Part shown: positions 56,023 to 64,000 of the stretch, piece after piece | Layout: every line of letters begins with the position of its first letter | How positions within the stretch are numbered: position 1 is the first letter of the stretch | Origin: Devosia sp. Root413D1 | GTDB taxonomy: Bacteria > Pseudomonadota > Alphaproteobacteria > Rhizobiales > Devosiaceae | Assembly: GCF_001425235.1 (NCBI RefSeq) | Contig: NZ_LMEA01000011.1 | Coordinates: 1-64,000, forward strand | Length of the DNA stretch: 64,000 bases | Direction of reading: 5' to 3' | The notes under the pieces: model-generated | The model's database searches: none | What the model was told of the DNA's origin: nothing | The model's input: the letters and a program-made list of their open reading frames with translations, nothing else | Made by a program: the position numbers and the translations under genes

Positions 56023-56880
56023 TCACCATAATTTCGGCGGCTTGGGCAGCGTGCCGTCCTGCCCGTAAAGCTGGGTGAACAGCGCGCTTCCCTGCGCTTC
56101 CGACGCCGGGCTCAGCAGCGTCCGCGCCTGTACCTCACCGTCGCTGGAGAACAGCGACGTGAACGACATGTCATCCGGCGAGAACCGCGATGGGATCGGG
56201 GCCGAGTCCCACTTGCCTGCCGGCGCGGCTGGGTCGACCGCCAGCTGCTGCGCGGCAAAGCGCGGATCGACAGCGCCGTCGTGCTTGGCGACCAGCGCCC
56301 GGTAGACCTCGCGAATCGTCCGCGCCTCGCCGCCCTCGTAGAAGATCGTCCGGTTGGCCTTGGCCTGCTTGGGGAACAGCTTGGCGGCGATCTGGTCGGG
56401 ATCCTGGAGGCCGGCATTGAACAGCTTCTCCGCCCCCTGTGCCCCAAGGAAATGCGCGATGTAGAGCTCGCCCGGGCTCGGCATGCGGCCGAACTTCTCG
56501 AACAGATACGCCCCATTGCTCCGGGTGAACGCCGCCGCCATATCCGAAGCGATCTGCGGATCCTCACGCAGCTTCAGAACTTCCTGCCGCAGCGCCTTGT
56601 CAGCGATATAGTAATCGCCGTCGGAATCGACCTTGATGGCGTCCGCGTATTGCCCGTAGCCGAGCCGCGGCCCCTCCTCCTTCATCACCTGCAGCCAGGT
56701 GCTGTCGAGGAACTGGAACAGCCCGGTCGCACTCGACGTCCGGGCCTTGGCTTCGGGGTTGAGGCTGCTTTCACGGATCGCCGTGCGCAGCAGGTAGTCG
56801 AAGTCGACATCGCTCTTCGCCCCTGCCGTGTCCATGGCATAGGCAAGTGGCTGCGGCACCGATATCGGCTTCACGCCCAT
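56023..56880 (-). CDS. SLT-domain lytic transglycosylase-like protein
   Basis: This 285-residue protein has an N-terminal SLT domain with catalytic Glu37 (RESSLNP) and the SATGLFQF motif (about 50-57). The domain begins almost at residue 1 with no signal peptide, unlike most periplasmic transglycosylases; flagellar or Sec-independent export, or a missed start, could explain this. The C-terminal 90 residues are low-complexity. A CtrA-like box lies 52-66 bases upstream of the ATG. Confidence 0.9.
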   Translation of the reverse strand: MGVKPISVPQPLAYAMDTAGAKSDVDFDYLLRTAIRESSLNPEAKARTSSATGLFQFLDSTWLQVMKEEGPRLGYGQYADAIKVDSDGDYYIADKALRQEVLKLREDPQIASDMAAAFTRSNGAYLFEKFGRMPSPGELYIAHFLGAQGAEKLFNAGLQDPDQIAAKLFPKQAKANRTIFYEGGEARTIREVYRALVAKHDGAVDPRFAAQQLAVDPAAPAGKWDSAPIPSRFSPDDMSFTSLFSSDGEVQARTLLSPASEAQGSALFTQLYGQDGTLPKPPKLW

Positions 56881-56932
56881 CGACTCGAGGGGTCCGTTGC
56901 TAACGTTCGGTTAACCAATCGCTCGCGACTGG

Positions 56933-56947
56933 TTAACGAATGGTTAG
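56933..56947 (-). promoter_or_regulatory. CtrA-like binding site before the transglycosylase gene
   Basis: On the minus strand CTAACCATTCGTTAACC contains (C)TAA-N7-TTAA, one base from the CtrA consensus TTAA-N7-TTAA, with an additional TTAACC half-site at 56911-56917. It overlaps the nitroreductase stop codon. Confidence 0.5.
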
Positions 56948-57522
56948 CCCTGCCACCTCGTCACCACTTCATCGAGGTTCGGCCGGTCGCGGTCTTCGAT
57001 CACCGTGGTCGGGGTGCCGATGTGGATGAAACCGACAAAGCGTTCGCCGCCGCGCGCCCCGAGCATGGCCTGCGCCTCGGTGTCGAAACCGTACCAGCGG
57101 TTGGTCCAGCTGGCGGCAAAGCCCAGGGCAAAGGCGGCGTGCGAGAGGTTGAAGCAGACATTGCCGGCCGATAGCAGCTGCTCCATCTCCGGCGCCTTGG
57201 GGTTGGGCTTGGGCGACAGCAGCACGCCGATGGTCACCGGAGCCGGCAGGAACTGCCGCCGCTCGATATCGAGCCCGGCCTCATCGAGTTCGGGCCGCTT
57301 GCGCTTGGCGATCTCGGCGAGCTTGTCGCCGGCTTTGATCCGGTCGTCACCCTCGATCAGAATCAGCCGCCACGGCACGAACTTGCCGTGATCTGGCACG
57401 CGCGTGCCGATGGTCAGAATCTCGCGCAGCTCGTCCGGCGTCGGGCCCGGATCCTTGAGGAAGCCGATACCGACGGAACGGCGGGTTTTCAGGTAGTCGC
57501 GCAGTGCGGCGTTGATGGGCAT
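56944..57522 (-). CDS. nitroreductase family oxidoreductase (YdjA-like)
   Basis: This 192-residue FMN-dependent oxidoreductase has the family N-terminal RRSV motif, PDHGKFVPWRLILIEGDD (about 43-60) and a C-terminal block with GFIHIGTP. It is short, as in the YdjA group. The substrate is unknown. It lies upstream of the transglycosylase gene on the same strand with 63 bases between. Confidence 0.92.
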   Translation of the reverse strand: MPINAALRDYLKTRRSVGIGFLKDPGPTPDELREILTIGTRVPDHGKFVPWRLILIEGDDRIKAGDKLAEIAKRKRPELDEAGLDIERRQFLPAPVTIGVLLSPKPNPKAPEMEQLLSAGNVCFNLSHAAFALGFAASWTNRWYGFDTEAQAMLGARGGERFVGFIHIGTPTTVIEDRDRPNLDEVVTRWQG

Positions 57523-57638
57523 GGTCTGGTCCTTGCGAGCGTCCGGTCCTTATGACACAGCTTTTCCCCAATCCAAGCGTAGGCACGCGAGGCATTTTGA
57601 AGCGAGGCGCTGCGGGGCGCCGGTTGCGGAGTCTTAGG

Positions 57639-58643
57639 GTGAAGCTCAGGTACTGGATCGGCATTCTCGGGATCGCGGCGATGCTCGCGCCGATGCTGGC
57701 GATCGCCGAGGATCCGCCGGTTCCCCTGCCCCGCCGTGCCGATCGCATGCCGCAGCAAGCCGTAGAGCAACTGGCCAACGCCCCTGCCGCCGAAGTCGCG
57801 ATCCCCGAGGCGACGGAGACCCCCGTCGTCGATCCCGGACCGGCTGCAGCCGCCGCCGAAACCGTGGCGGTCAACACCACGCCGCAACCGGTGACGCTGA
57901 TGGCCAAGATCACCGAGGACGGCAATTCGCTGCCCGACGGTGTCACCTGGCGCGTTTTCGAGACCCGCACCGATGCCTCCGGCGACCTGGTGCTGGCGCA
58001 AAAATCCGATGACGCCACCGCACATCTCGAACTGCCGCCCGGCAGCTATGTCGTGCACGTCGCCTATGGCCGGGCCCAGACCACCGACACGCTCACCGTG
58101 GCCGAGGGCGAGAACTCGAAATCCCTGATCCTTGATGCCGGCGCCATGCGCCTCAACGCAGCGGTGACCGGCGACGTGGCGATCCCGATCAACCTGCTGC
58201 GTTTCGATATCTACACCAGCGGTAGCACTGAGGCGGATCGGACGCTGGTGGCGCAGAACCTCAGCCCTAACGACATCGTCACCCTCAACGCCGGCACCTA
58301 CCACATCGTGTCGTATTTCGGCGACGTGAACGCTGTGGTGCGCGCCGACCTCCGCGTCGAGCCCGGTCAACTGACCGATGCAACGCTCTACCATCGCGCC
58401 GCGCAGATCTCCTTCAAGCTGGTCAGTGAGGCCGGTGGCGAGGCCATCGCCGATATCGACTGGACGGTGAAGACTGCCGACGGACAGACCGTCTTCTCCA
58501 ATATCGGCGCCTTCCCCTCGACCGTATTGGGTGAAGGCGATTACCTGGTCTTCGCCAAGCGTGGCGACCAGGTCTACAACCGCGAGTTCCAGGTCCAGCC
58601 CGGTGCGGCCAAGGAGATCGAGGTCCTCACCGCGGTCTATTGA
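57639..58643 (+). CDS. secreted or lipid-anchored beta-domain protein, hypothetical
   Basis: This 334-residue protein has a signal peptide (KLRYWIGILGIAAMLAPMLAIAED, cleavage near residue 24). It is followed by a Pro/Ala/Glu-rich linker and three or more Ig-like or carboxypeptidase-regulatory-like beta repeats (for example ELPPGSYVVHVAYG, LNAGTYHIVSYFG and LGEGDYLVFAKRG). The frame is open to ATG 57552, but GTG 57639 puts the signal at the terminus and leaves room for a divergent promoter. No named family is recognised. Confidence 0.8.
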   Translation: MKLRYWIGILGIAAMLAPMLAIAEDPPVPLPRRADRMPQQAVEQLANAPAAEVAIPEATETPVVDPGPAAAAAETVAVNTTPQPVTLMAKITEDGNSLPDGVTWRVFETRTDASGDLVLAQKSDDATAHLELPPGSYVVHVAYGRAQTTDTLTVAEGENSKSLILDAGAMRLNAAVTGDVAIPINLLRFDIYTSGSTEADRTLVAQNLSPNDIVTLNAGTYHIVSYFGDVNAVVRADLRVEPGQLTDATLYHRAAQISFKLVSEAGGEAIADIDWTVKTADGQTVFSNIGAFPSTVLGEGDYLVFAKRGDQVYNREFQVQPGAAKEIEVLTAVY

Positions 58644-58671
58644 GGCCATCTCGAAGAATCTTCACAGCCCG

Positions 58672-58698
58672 TGTCGATCTCTCGATCGGTCGCTCGTC
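58672..58698 (+). promoter_or_regulatory. ECF42-type promoter of the DGPF-sigma operon
   Basis: TGTCGA (58672-58677), 17 bases, CGTC (58695-58698) matches the -35 TGTCGA and -10 CG(A/T)C described for ECF42 sigma factors. It lies 66 bases before the first DGPF gene, whose operon contains such a sigma factor. Confidence 0.6.
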
Positions 58699-58764
58699 GT
58701 GTCACTGCAGCAGGATGAACTCGCGCCATACGGGCCGCGACGTCCGGGCACAAGGAGACCGAAG

Positions 58765-59190
58765 ATGCGCTTCATGATCATCGTCAAAGCCACCGCCGAC
58801 AGCGAAGCCGGCATCATGCCGCCGCCCGAGAGCTTCGAGGCGATGGGCCGCTTCAACGAGGCGCTCATCAACGCCGGCGTGCTGCTGGCAGCTGAGGGCC
58901 TGCACCCCTCGAACCAGGGCGCCCGCGTCACCTCGGAAGGCGGTAGCCTGATCGTCAGGGATGGCCCGTTTGGCGAAACCAAGGAACTGATCGCCGGCTT
59001 CTGGGTGATCAGCGCCAAGTCGCGCGACGAGGCGCTCGAGTGGGTCAAACGCATCCCGTTCGACGATGGCGAGACCATCGAGCTCAGGCGCGTATTCGAG
59101 GCGGCCGACTTCGCCGAGATCGTCCCGGCAGAGGCCGTCGCCCAGGAACAGGCCTGGCGCGACGCCACCCAGAAGCCCATCACCAACTAA
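58765..59190 (+). CDS. DGPF/YciI-family protein 1
   Basis: This 141-residue dimeric alpha-beta barrel protein has the signature RDGPFGETKELIAGFWVI (about 74-91). DGPF proteins commonly accompany ECF41/42-type sigma genes; their reaction is unknown. ATG 58765 follows AAGGAG. It is the first gene of the operon, and its paralog follows 21 bases later. Confidence 0.93.
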   Translation: MRFMIIVKATADSEAGIMPPPESFEAMGRFNEALINAGVLLAAEGLHPSNQGARVTSEGGSLIVRDGPFGETKELIAGFWVISAKSRDEALEWVKRIPFDDGETIELRRVFEAADFAEIVPAEAVAQEQAWRDATQKPITN

Positions 59191-59211
59191 CGACAACACG
59201 AGGACATCGAC

Positions 59212-59637
59212 ATGAAGTTCATGGTCATCCGCCGGGCGGACGCCGAGACCGAGGCCGGGGTGATGCCTGGCGCCGACCTGATCGCCGAAATGACGCAGTT
59301 CCACGAAGACGCGGCCAAGGCCGGCATCGTCATCGCCGGCTCCGGCCTGATGCCGACCTCCCGCGGCGCCAAGGTGAAGTTCAACAATGGCAGGCCCACC
59401 GTCATCGACGGCCCTTTCACCGAGGCCAAGGAGCTGATCGCCGGCTACACCCTGATCGAAGTGCCGTCGCGCGAGGCGGCGATCGAGTGGGTGAAGACCT
59501 GGCCCAGACTCGACGGTCACGGCAATGTCGAGATCGAGATCCGCCAGCTGTTCAGCGAAGAGGATTTCGGCGAGGCCTATACCGAGGCCATGGCGAGCAG
59601 GGACGCCGCCCGCAACCCGGTCCGCAACCCTGAGTAA
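59212..59637 (+). CDS. DGPF/YciI-family protein 2
   Basis: This is a 141-residue paralog of the preceding gene with IDGPFTEAKELIAGYTLIE and the same length. The C-terminal DAARNPVRNPE tail differs. The pair probably arose by tandem duplication. A hairpin and 91 bases separate it from the sigma gene. Confidence 0.93.
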   Translation: MKFMVIRRADAETEAGVMPGADLIAEMTQFHEDAAKAGIVIAGSGLMPTSRGAKVKFNNGRPTVIDGPFTEAKELIAGYTLIEVPSREAAIEWVKTWPRLDGHGNVEIEIRQLFSEEDFGEAYTEAMASRDAARNPVRNPE

Positions 59638-59640
59638 GCC

Positions 59641-59669
59641 ACCTTGCTCACCGCAGGGATGAGCAAGGT
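59641..59669 (+). terminator. 10-bp hairpin between DGPF genes and sigma gene
   Basis: ACCTTGCTCA (59641-59650) and TGAGCAAGGT (59660-59669) are perfectly complementary. There is no U-run, so it may attenuate or process the transcript rather than end it. Confidence 0.55.
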
Positions 59670-59728
59670 GCTCACCCCAGGGATCACCATCTTGCTCCGG
59701 CGGATCGGATTTGGTCTGATCCGCTGCC

Positions 59729-60991
59729 ATGACCGAAAGAGATACCCATCGCGCCATCGAGGCGGTGTTCCGCATCGAGCAGGCCAAGCTGATCGCTGGT
59801 TTGACCCGAATCGTGCGCGACGTCGGCCTTGCCGAGGAGCTGGCGCAGGATTCGCTGATCGTCGCCCTCAATCACTGGCCGGAGAGCGGCGTCCCGCGCA
59901 ACCCGGGCGCCTGGCTGATGCAGACGGCTAAGCGCCGCGCCATCGACTATTTCCGGCGCAACAAGATGGCGGCGCGCAAGCTCGACGAGCTCGGCTACGA
60001 CCTGCGGGAGATCGAATCCGCCGCGCCCGATCTCGATACCCCGCTCGACGACGATGTCGGCGACGACCTGCTGAAGCTGATCTTCACCTCCTGTCATCCC
60101 GTGCTCTCACCCGAGGCGCGGGTGGCGCTGACGCTCCGCCTGCTCGGCGGGCTCACCACCGACGAGATCGCTCGCGCCTTCCTTTCCGCCGAGCCGACCA
60201 TTGCCCAGCGCATCGTGCGCGCCAAGAAGAGCCTTGCCGAGGCCGGCATGCCGTTCGAAGTCCCCCGCGCCGAGGAGCGCGCCGGTCGCATGGCGTCGGT
60301 GCTCGAGGTGCTCTACCTGATCTTCAACGAAGGCTACTCCGCCACCGCCGGCGATGACTGGACCCGACCGCAGCTCTGCGAAGAGGCGATGCGGCTGGGC
60401 CGCATCCTCGCCGGCCTGGCGCCCGACGATGCAGAAGTCCATGGGCTCGTCGCGCTGATGGAGATTCAGGCGTCCCGCCTCCGTGCCCGTACCGGCGCCA
60501 ATGGCGAGCCCGTGCTGCTGCTCGAGCAGAATCGCGCCCTGTGGGACCAGATGCTGATCCGCCGCGGCCTCGCCGCCCTCGACAGGGCCGAGAACCTCGT
60601 CGGCGCCGGCCCTTACGTGCTGCAAGCCGCAATCGCCGCCTGCCATGCCCGGGCCCGCAAGGCCAACGAGACCGACTGGCGGCGCATCGCAGCGCTCTAC
60701 GACATGCTGGCCGCGATGACCCCGAGCCCGGTGATCGAGCTCAACCGCGCCGTCGCCCACTCCATGGCCTTCGGCCCAGCCTCCGGTCTCGCCATCCTTG
60801 ATGCGGTTGCCGACGACCCGGCGCTCAGGGGCTACCACCTGTTGCCCAGCGTCCGCGGCGACTTCCTGGTGAAGCTCGGCCGGCTGGCCGAGGCCCGGCT
60901 CGAGTTCGAGCGTGCCGCCGGGCTCACCCGCAACGAGCGCGAGCGCATCCTGCTGCTGGACCGCGCGGCCGCCTGCCAACCGGCCGCTTGA
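59729..60991 (+). CDS. ECF42-type RNA polymerase sigma factor with C-terminal TPR region
   Basis: This 420-residue sigma factor has sigma-2 (about 15-85) and sigma-4 (about 110-170, with LRLLGGLTTDEIARAFLSAEPTIAQRI) domains. A long helical C-terminal extension (about 185-415, DUF6596 and TPR-like, starting VLYLIFNEGYSA) follows, as in the ECF42 group. Instead of an anti-sigma factor, the extension and DGPF proteins are thought to tune activity. The operon has the expected promoter at 58672, suggesting autoregulation. ATG 59729 is plausible. Confidence 0.93.
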   Translation: MTERDTHRAIEAVFRIEQAKLIAGLTRIVRDVGLAEELAQDSLIVALNHWPESGVPRNPGAWLMQTAKRRAIDYFRRNKMAARKLDELGYDLREIESAAPDLDTPLDDDVGDDLLKLIFTSCHPVLSPEARVALTLRLLGGLTTDEIARAFLSAEPTIAQRIVRAKKSLAEAGMPFEVPRAEERAGRMASVLEVLYLIFNEGYSATAGDDWTRPQLCEEAMRLGRILAGLAPDDAEVHGLVALMEIQASRLRARTGANGEPVLLLEQNRALWDQMLIRRGLAALDRAENLVGAGPYVLQAAIAACHARARKANETDWRRIAALYDMLAAMTPSPVIELNRAVAHSMAFGPASGLAILDAVADDPALRGYHLLPSVRGDFLVKLGRLAEARLEFERAAGLTRNERERILLLDRAAACQPAA

Positions 60992-61110
60992 GGTCTTCCC
61001 GTCGCGACTATCTGCTCTGCGCGAATTGTTCTGAAGCAGAACGCTGTTCCGCTATCTCCGTTACATTTCACAGTGCTATAGAGCGAGAGCTTGCAGCAGA
61101 AGCATACAGT

Positions 61111-62877
61111 ATGGCTCAACCCGACCGCCGATTGGTCCCGATCGTATCGCTGGACATCGTGGGATATTCCCGCCTTGTCGAGCGCAGTGAACGTCAGACC
61201 CTGCGCCTCGTGCAGCGGGTCTACGATCGGCTGATCTCGCGCACCATCGGCGCCGCCGGCGGCAAGGTCTTCAAGACCATGGGCGATGGCCTCCTGGCCG
61301 AGTTCAACAGCGTCGTCGCCGCCGTGCAATGGACCGCCGACCTGCAGCGCCAGATCCATGAGCGCAAGATCCATGCCCCGGGCGGCGAGATGTTCCAGGT
61401 GCGCGCCGGCATCGTGCTCGCCGACGTGCTGGTGGCGGGCAACGATCTCTACGGCTCCGGGATCAATCTCGCAGTGCGCGTCCAAAGCCATTCGCCGGCC
61501 GGCGGCATGTGCATCACCAAGTGGATGTACCAGTACCTCGACGGCACCATCGAGCTGCCCTTCGTCGACATGGGGCCGACCGAGCTCAAGAACATCTCCA
61601 AGACCGTCCGCATCTATGCCTGGCATCCCTCCGGCCTGACGCGCCCGCAACAGCCCGAGTCACCCCCGCCTCCGCCGCCGAGCAACCGGCCCTCGGTGGT
61701 CGTCTTGCCGTTCGACAATCTCTCGGGCGAAGCCGATCAAAGCTACTTCGCCGACGCCGTGGTCGAGGAAATCACCGCGACGCTCAGCCGGGTGAAGGAC
61801 TTCTTCGTCATCGCCCGCAATTCGGCCTTCACCTACAAGGGCCGCGCCGGCATCGACATCCGCCAGATCGGCCGCGATCTCGGCGTGCGCTACGTTGTCG
61901 AAGGTTCGGTGCGCCGGGTCGGCGAGCGCGTCCGCATCACGGCGCAGCTGGTCGAGACCGACGCGGGCAGCCACATCTGGTCGAACAAGGTCGACGGCGC
62001 CGTCGCCGACCTGTTCGACCTGCAGGATCGCATGGCCGCTGAAGTGGCGAGCGCCATCCAGCCCTCCATTCGCCGCGCCGAAGTCGAGCGGGCGCGCAAG
62101 AAGCGTCCGGAGACGCTTGCCGCCTATGACCTGGTGATGCGCTCCCTGCCCCACCTGTGGTCGCATAGCCCCGACGACAACCGCGAGGCCATCGACCTGC
62201 TGGCCCGGGCCCTGGCGCTCGAACCGCACTACGGCCTTGCTGCAGCGCTGGCCGCCTGGGCGCACGGCCAGCAGGTCGCCTATAACTGGACGGCGGATTT
62301 CGCCGCCGAGCGCCGCACTGCTGGTGCGCTGGTCGAAACCGCCTCGCAGCATGTCGCTGACGATCCAACCGCGTTGACGGCCCTCGCCTCCGCCATGATG
62401 ATGCTCGGCGGCGACGTGCGGCAGGCCGCGACCTTCGCTGATCGGGCGCTGGAACTGGACCCGAACCACGCCTGGGCCTGGATGCGCCGCGGCTGGGGCC
62501 ACGTCTATCTCGGCAACCCCGAAGACGGCCTTGCTGCCTTCGAGCGCTCGGCGCGGCTCTCGCCGATGGATCCGTTCGCCTTCAACGTGCATCTGGGCAT
62601 GGGGTTGGCCAATTTCGCCGCCGGCCGGCCACAGCAGGCCATCGACTGGGCGCAGCGCGCCATGTCGGAGCGCCCCGGCCTCACCTGGCCGCATCGTGAC
62701 CTCGCGGTCTACTTCGCACACCAGGGCGATCTGGCGGCGGCCCGCGACGCGCTGGAGCGTTTCCAGCGTGCGCATCCGGATGTCACCCTCGCTTCGATCG
62801 GCGATGGACTGCGCTTCATGTACCCGTCATTGCTGGCGCGCTATCTGCAAGGCCTGCAACTGGCCGGATTGCAATAG
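61111..62877 (+). CDS. class III adenylate/guanylate cyclase with TolB-like and TPR regions
   Basis: This 588-residue protein has an N-terminal cyclase domain (about 8-180) with metal aspartates in SLDIVGYSRL and TMGDGLLAEF, and the INLAVRV segment holding transition-state Asn and Arg. A proline linker and a TolB-N-like domain (about 205-330) follow, then TPR repeats to the end. No membrane segment is seen. This architecture is common in Rhizobiales. ATG 61111 leaves a 119-base gap after the sigma gene; the frame is open further up. Confidence 0.92.
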   Translation: MAQPDRRLVPIVSLDIVGYSRLVERSERQTLRLVQRVYDRLISRTIGAAGGKVFKTMGDGLLAEFNSVVAAVQWTADLQRQIHERKIHAPGGEMFQVRAGIVLADVLVAGNDLYGSGINLAVRVQSHSPAGGMCITKWMYQYLDGTIELPFVDMGPTELKNISKTVRIYAWHPSGLTRPQQPESPPPPPPSNRPSVVVLPFDNLSGEADQSYFADAVVEEITATLSRVKDFFVIARNSAFTYKGRAGIDIRQIGRDLGVRYVVEGSVRRVGERVRITAQLVETDAGSHIWSNKVDGAVADLFDLQDRMAAEVASAIQPSIRRAEVERARKKRPETLAAYDLVMRSLPHLWSHSPDDNREAIDLLARALALEPHYGLAAALAAWAHGQQVAYNWTADFAAERRTAGALVETASQHVADDPTALTALASAMMMLGGDVRQAATFADRALELDPNHAWAWMRRGWGHVYLGNPEDGLAAFERSARLSPMDPFAFNVHLGMGLANFAAGRPQQAIDWAQRAMSERPGLTWPHRDLAVYFAHQGDLAAARDALERFQRAHPDVTLASIGDGLRFMYPSLLARYLQGLQLAGLQ

Positions 62878-62957
62878 GCAACTCGCGGCGCAACTTTATC
62901 CATTCCGTAAGCAGTTCACCAACACCGGATCGGCATTGTCGCCTGGGCTTTGGGGGT

Positions 62958-63230
62958 TTGAGCTTGGATATCCGTCTCGAGAAGCGGCTTTCGCCGCGGC
63001 GTAACACTATTATCGAGGCGACGATCGTCTTCGACGGTGGCCGTACGCGGATCCGTTGCATCATCCGCAACCTGTCGGAGACCGGCGCCAAGCTCGAAGT
63101 AGCATCCGTTACCCGCATCCCCCGCACCTTCGATCTCGTGGTCGACAAGGTTCGCCCGCAGGCCTGCATCGTCATCTGGCGCTCCGTCAAGGAGCTGGGC
63201 GTGCAGTTCCGCGACCCGACAATTCGCTGA
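62958..63230 (+). CDS. small single-domain PilZ protein
   Basis: This 90-residue protein consists of one PilZ domain with RLSPR (10-14) and NLSETG (38-43), the full c-di-GMP signature. It likely starts at TTG 62958 or the second TTG two codons later. It is the third PilZ protein in the window but differs from the two-domain pair. Confidence 0.85.
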   Translation: MSLDIRLEKRLSPRRNTIIEATIVFDGGRTRIRCIIRNLSETGAKLEVASVTRIPRTFDLVVDKVRPQACIVIWRSVKELGVQFRDPTIR

Positions 63231-63360
63231 ACCCCGCCTGAACCGCAGGTTCGGAATCCATTCAAAGCCCGCCTCCTATCAGACCGGCCATCGAAGCGGA
63301 CGACACGCTCCGCCTCATCTTCCGCCTTCGGGTGGAATGCCCGTCTAACAGGAGAATAGA

Positions 63361-63660
63361 ATGCAGAAGACTATTGCGCTGGCTCTGCTGGCTGCATCCA
63401 TTGTTGCCTTCCCGGTCGCCACCCCGTCGTTCGCTTTCGACGCCAGCAAGAGCACGCTGTGTGGTCCCGACGCCCCGGAAGGCTACAAGCGCCCGGGCGG
63501 CTACTGCGATACCATCACCGAGAACAAGTCGCTCCTCGAAACCGAGGAAGGCTGCACCCAGTACCTGCCGAGCAGCTTCTTGCTCGGCACCTCGGCCAAG
63601 CCGGTCCTCGTCGCCGAGTACTGCAACGACGACTGGATGCTCCCGCTCGCGGCGGTCTGA
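63361..63660 (+). CDS. small secreted cysteine-containing protein
   Basis: This 99-residue precursor has a signal peptide ending near SFA-FD (residue 25). The mature part has four cysteines (LCGPD, GYCDT, EGCTQ and EYCND), enough for two disulfides. No family is recognised. AGGAG lies upstream of the ATG, and a terminator follows. Confidence 0.8.
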   Translation: MQKTIALALLAASIVAFPVATPSFAFDASKSTLCGPDAPEGYKRPGGYCDTITENKSLLETEEGCTQYLPSSFLLGTSAKPVLVAEYCNDDWMLPLAAV

Positions 63661-63668
63661 GAACTCTC

Positions 63669-63700
63669 GGGAAGCGGTCTTTGGGCCGCTTCCTCTTTCA
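63669..63700 (+). terminator. terminator of the small secreted protein gene
   Basis: GGAAGCGG (63670-63677) pairs with CCGCTTCC (63686-63693), followed by TCTTTC. Confidence 0.75.
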
Positions 63701-63780
63701 GCCTATTCAAATGCCGTTCATCTGCCCTATCTTAGGTGTGGCAGCACGTTTCGGACACACGTCCCTTGGGGGGACTCGCA

Positions 63781-64000
63781 ATGTCGAGGCATGCATTTTT
63801 CATCGCCGGTGATCGCGTCGTTCACGTCGCAAATCCGTGTGGTGCCGGTTTCCAGTATCAGGCGCAGTCGCACACGCTGCCGCCGCAGGCCCAGGTCGGC
63901 CCGCATCAACACGACGCGGCTGAGACCGTGCTCGTGGTGCAGGAGGGCATGCTCGAGCTGATGGTCAACGGCGCGGCCGGCTATGTCGCCGCCGGATCGT
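63781..64000 (+). CDS. cupin-domain protein, truncated by the window edge
   Basis: The frame starting ATG 63781 (MSRHAFFIAGDRVVHVANP) runs off the right edge after 73 codons. It includes a cupin motif 1 with PHQHDAAETVLVVQEG and the start of motif 2. The family is cupin_2-like; the rest of the gene is outside the window. Confidence 0.7.
   Translation, partial: MSRHAFFIAGDRVVHVANPCGAGFQYQAQSHTLPPQAQVGPHQHDAAETVLVVQEGMLELMVNGAAGYVAAGS

Overview
The window is chromosomal DNA from a GC-rich alphaproteobacterium, most likely Hyphomicrobiales and perhaps Devosia-like. That placement is inferred from gene content, not computed. The supporting content is an extended suf operon, a glnB-glnA pair behind a sigma-54 promoter, ParE next to a metallophosphoesterase, DUF2336 and PilZ proteins, and Rhizobiales-style intergenic palindromes. 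Genes are densely packed, with many 1-8 base overlaps and several TTG or GTG starts. I see no rRNA, CRISPR array, prophage or insertion sequence. There is one tRNA (Leu, anticodon TAG).

1-10.6 kb: an Rsm22-type methyltransferase coupled to a patatin phospholipase; clpP-clpX and, further on, tig (protein quality control); a stand-alone cytochrome P450; and the NAD(P)HX repair enzyme, flanked by two less GC-rich genes of unknown role, one of them HEPN/Abi-like. 10.4-17.9 kb: tRNA-Leu; glnB-glnA with an NtrC site and sigma-54 promoter; a three-gene overlapping set (patatin-like, nucleotidyltransferase, DUF808); and an AraC regulator with an epoxide hydrolase. 18-23.4 kb: a LysE exporter, tandem two-domain PilZ proteins, an ABC-F ATPase preceded by what looks like a leader-peptide attenuator, and two paralogous small secreted proteins.

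23.7-31.1 kb: parE, a metallophosphoesterase, a DEAD-box helicase with a structured 5' leader, a GGDEF cyclase and aroA. 31.4-39.5 kb: a ten-gene Fe-S assembly operon on the minus strand, running cysteine desulfurase, sufB, cupin, membrane protein, cupin, sufC, sufD, sufS, sufT, A-type carrier. An Irr-like iron-control box lies upstream of it. 39.8-47.8 kb: an alpha/beta hydrolase, tyrS, a universal stress protein, a giant AsmA/YhdP-like protein, Bcp and an M23 peptidase.

47.9-64 kb: a 1107-residue protein fusing both halves of a 2-oxoacid dehydrogenase E1, a lipoyl domain and a ketoacyl synthase III, which is the most unusual gene here. It is followed by a LuxR-type regulator, prfB with its programmed +1 frameshift, NAD kinase, a DUF2336 protein, a lytic transglycosylase behind a CtrA-like box, a nitroreductase, and an ECF42-type sigma factor with two DGPF/YciI partners behind a matching promoter. 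The end holds a class III cyclase with TPRs, a small PilZ protein, a small secreted protein and a cupin cut by the window edge.

The strongest leads are the E1-lipoyl-KAS III fusion, the ABC-F leader, the cupin-membrane-cupin insert in the suf operon, and four regulatory sites read directly from sequence (NtrC/sigma-54, Irr-like, ECF42, CtrA-like).
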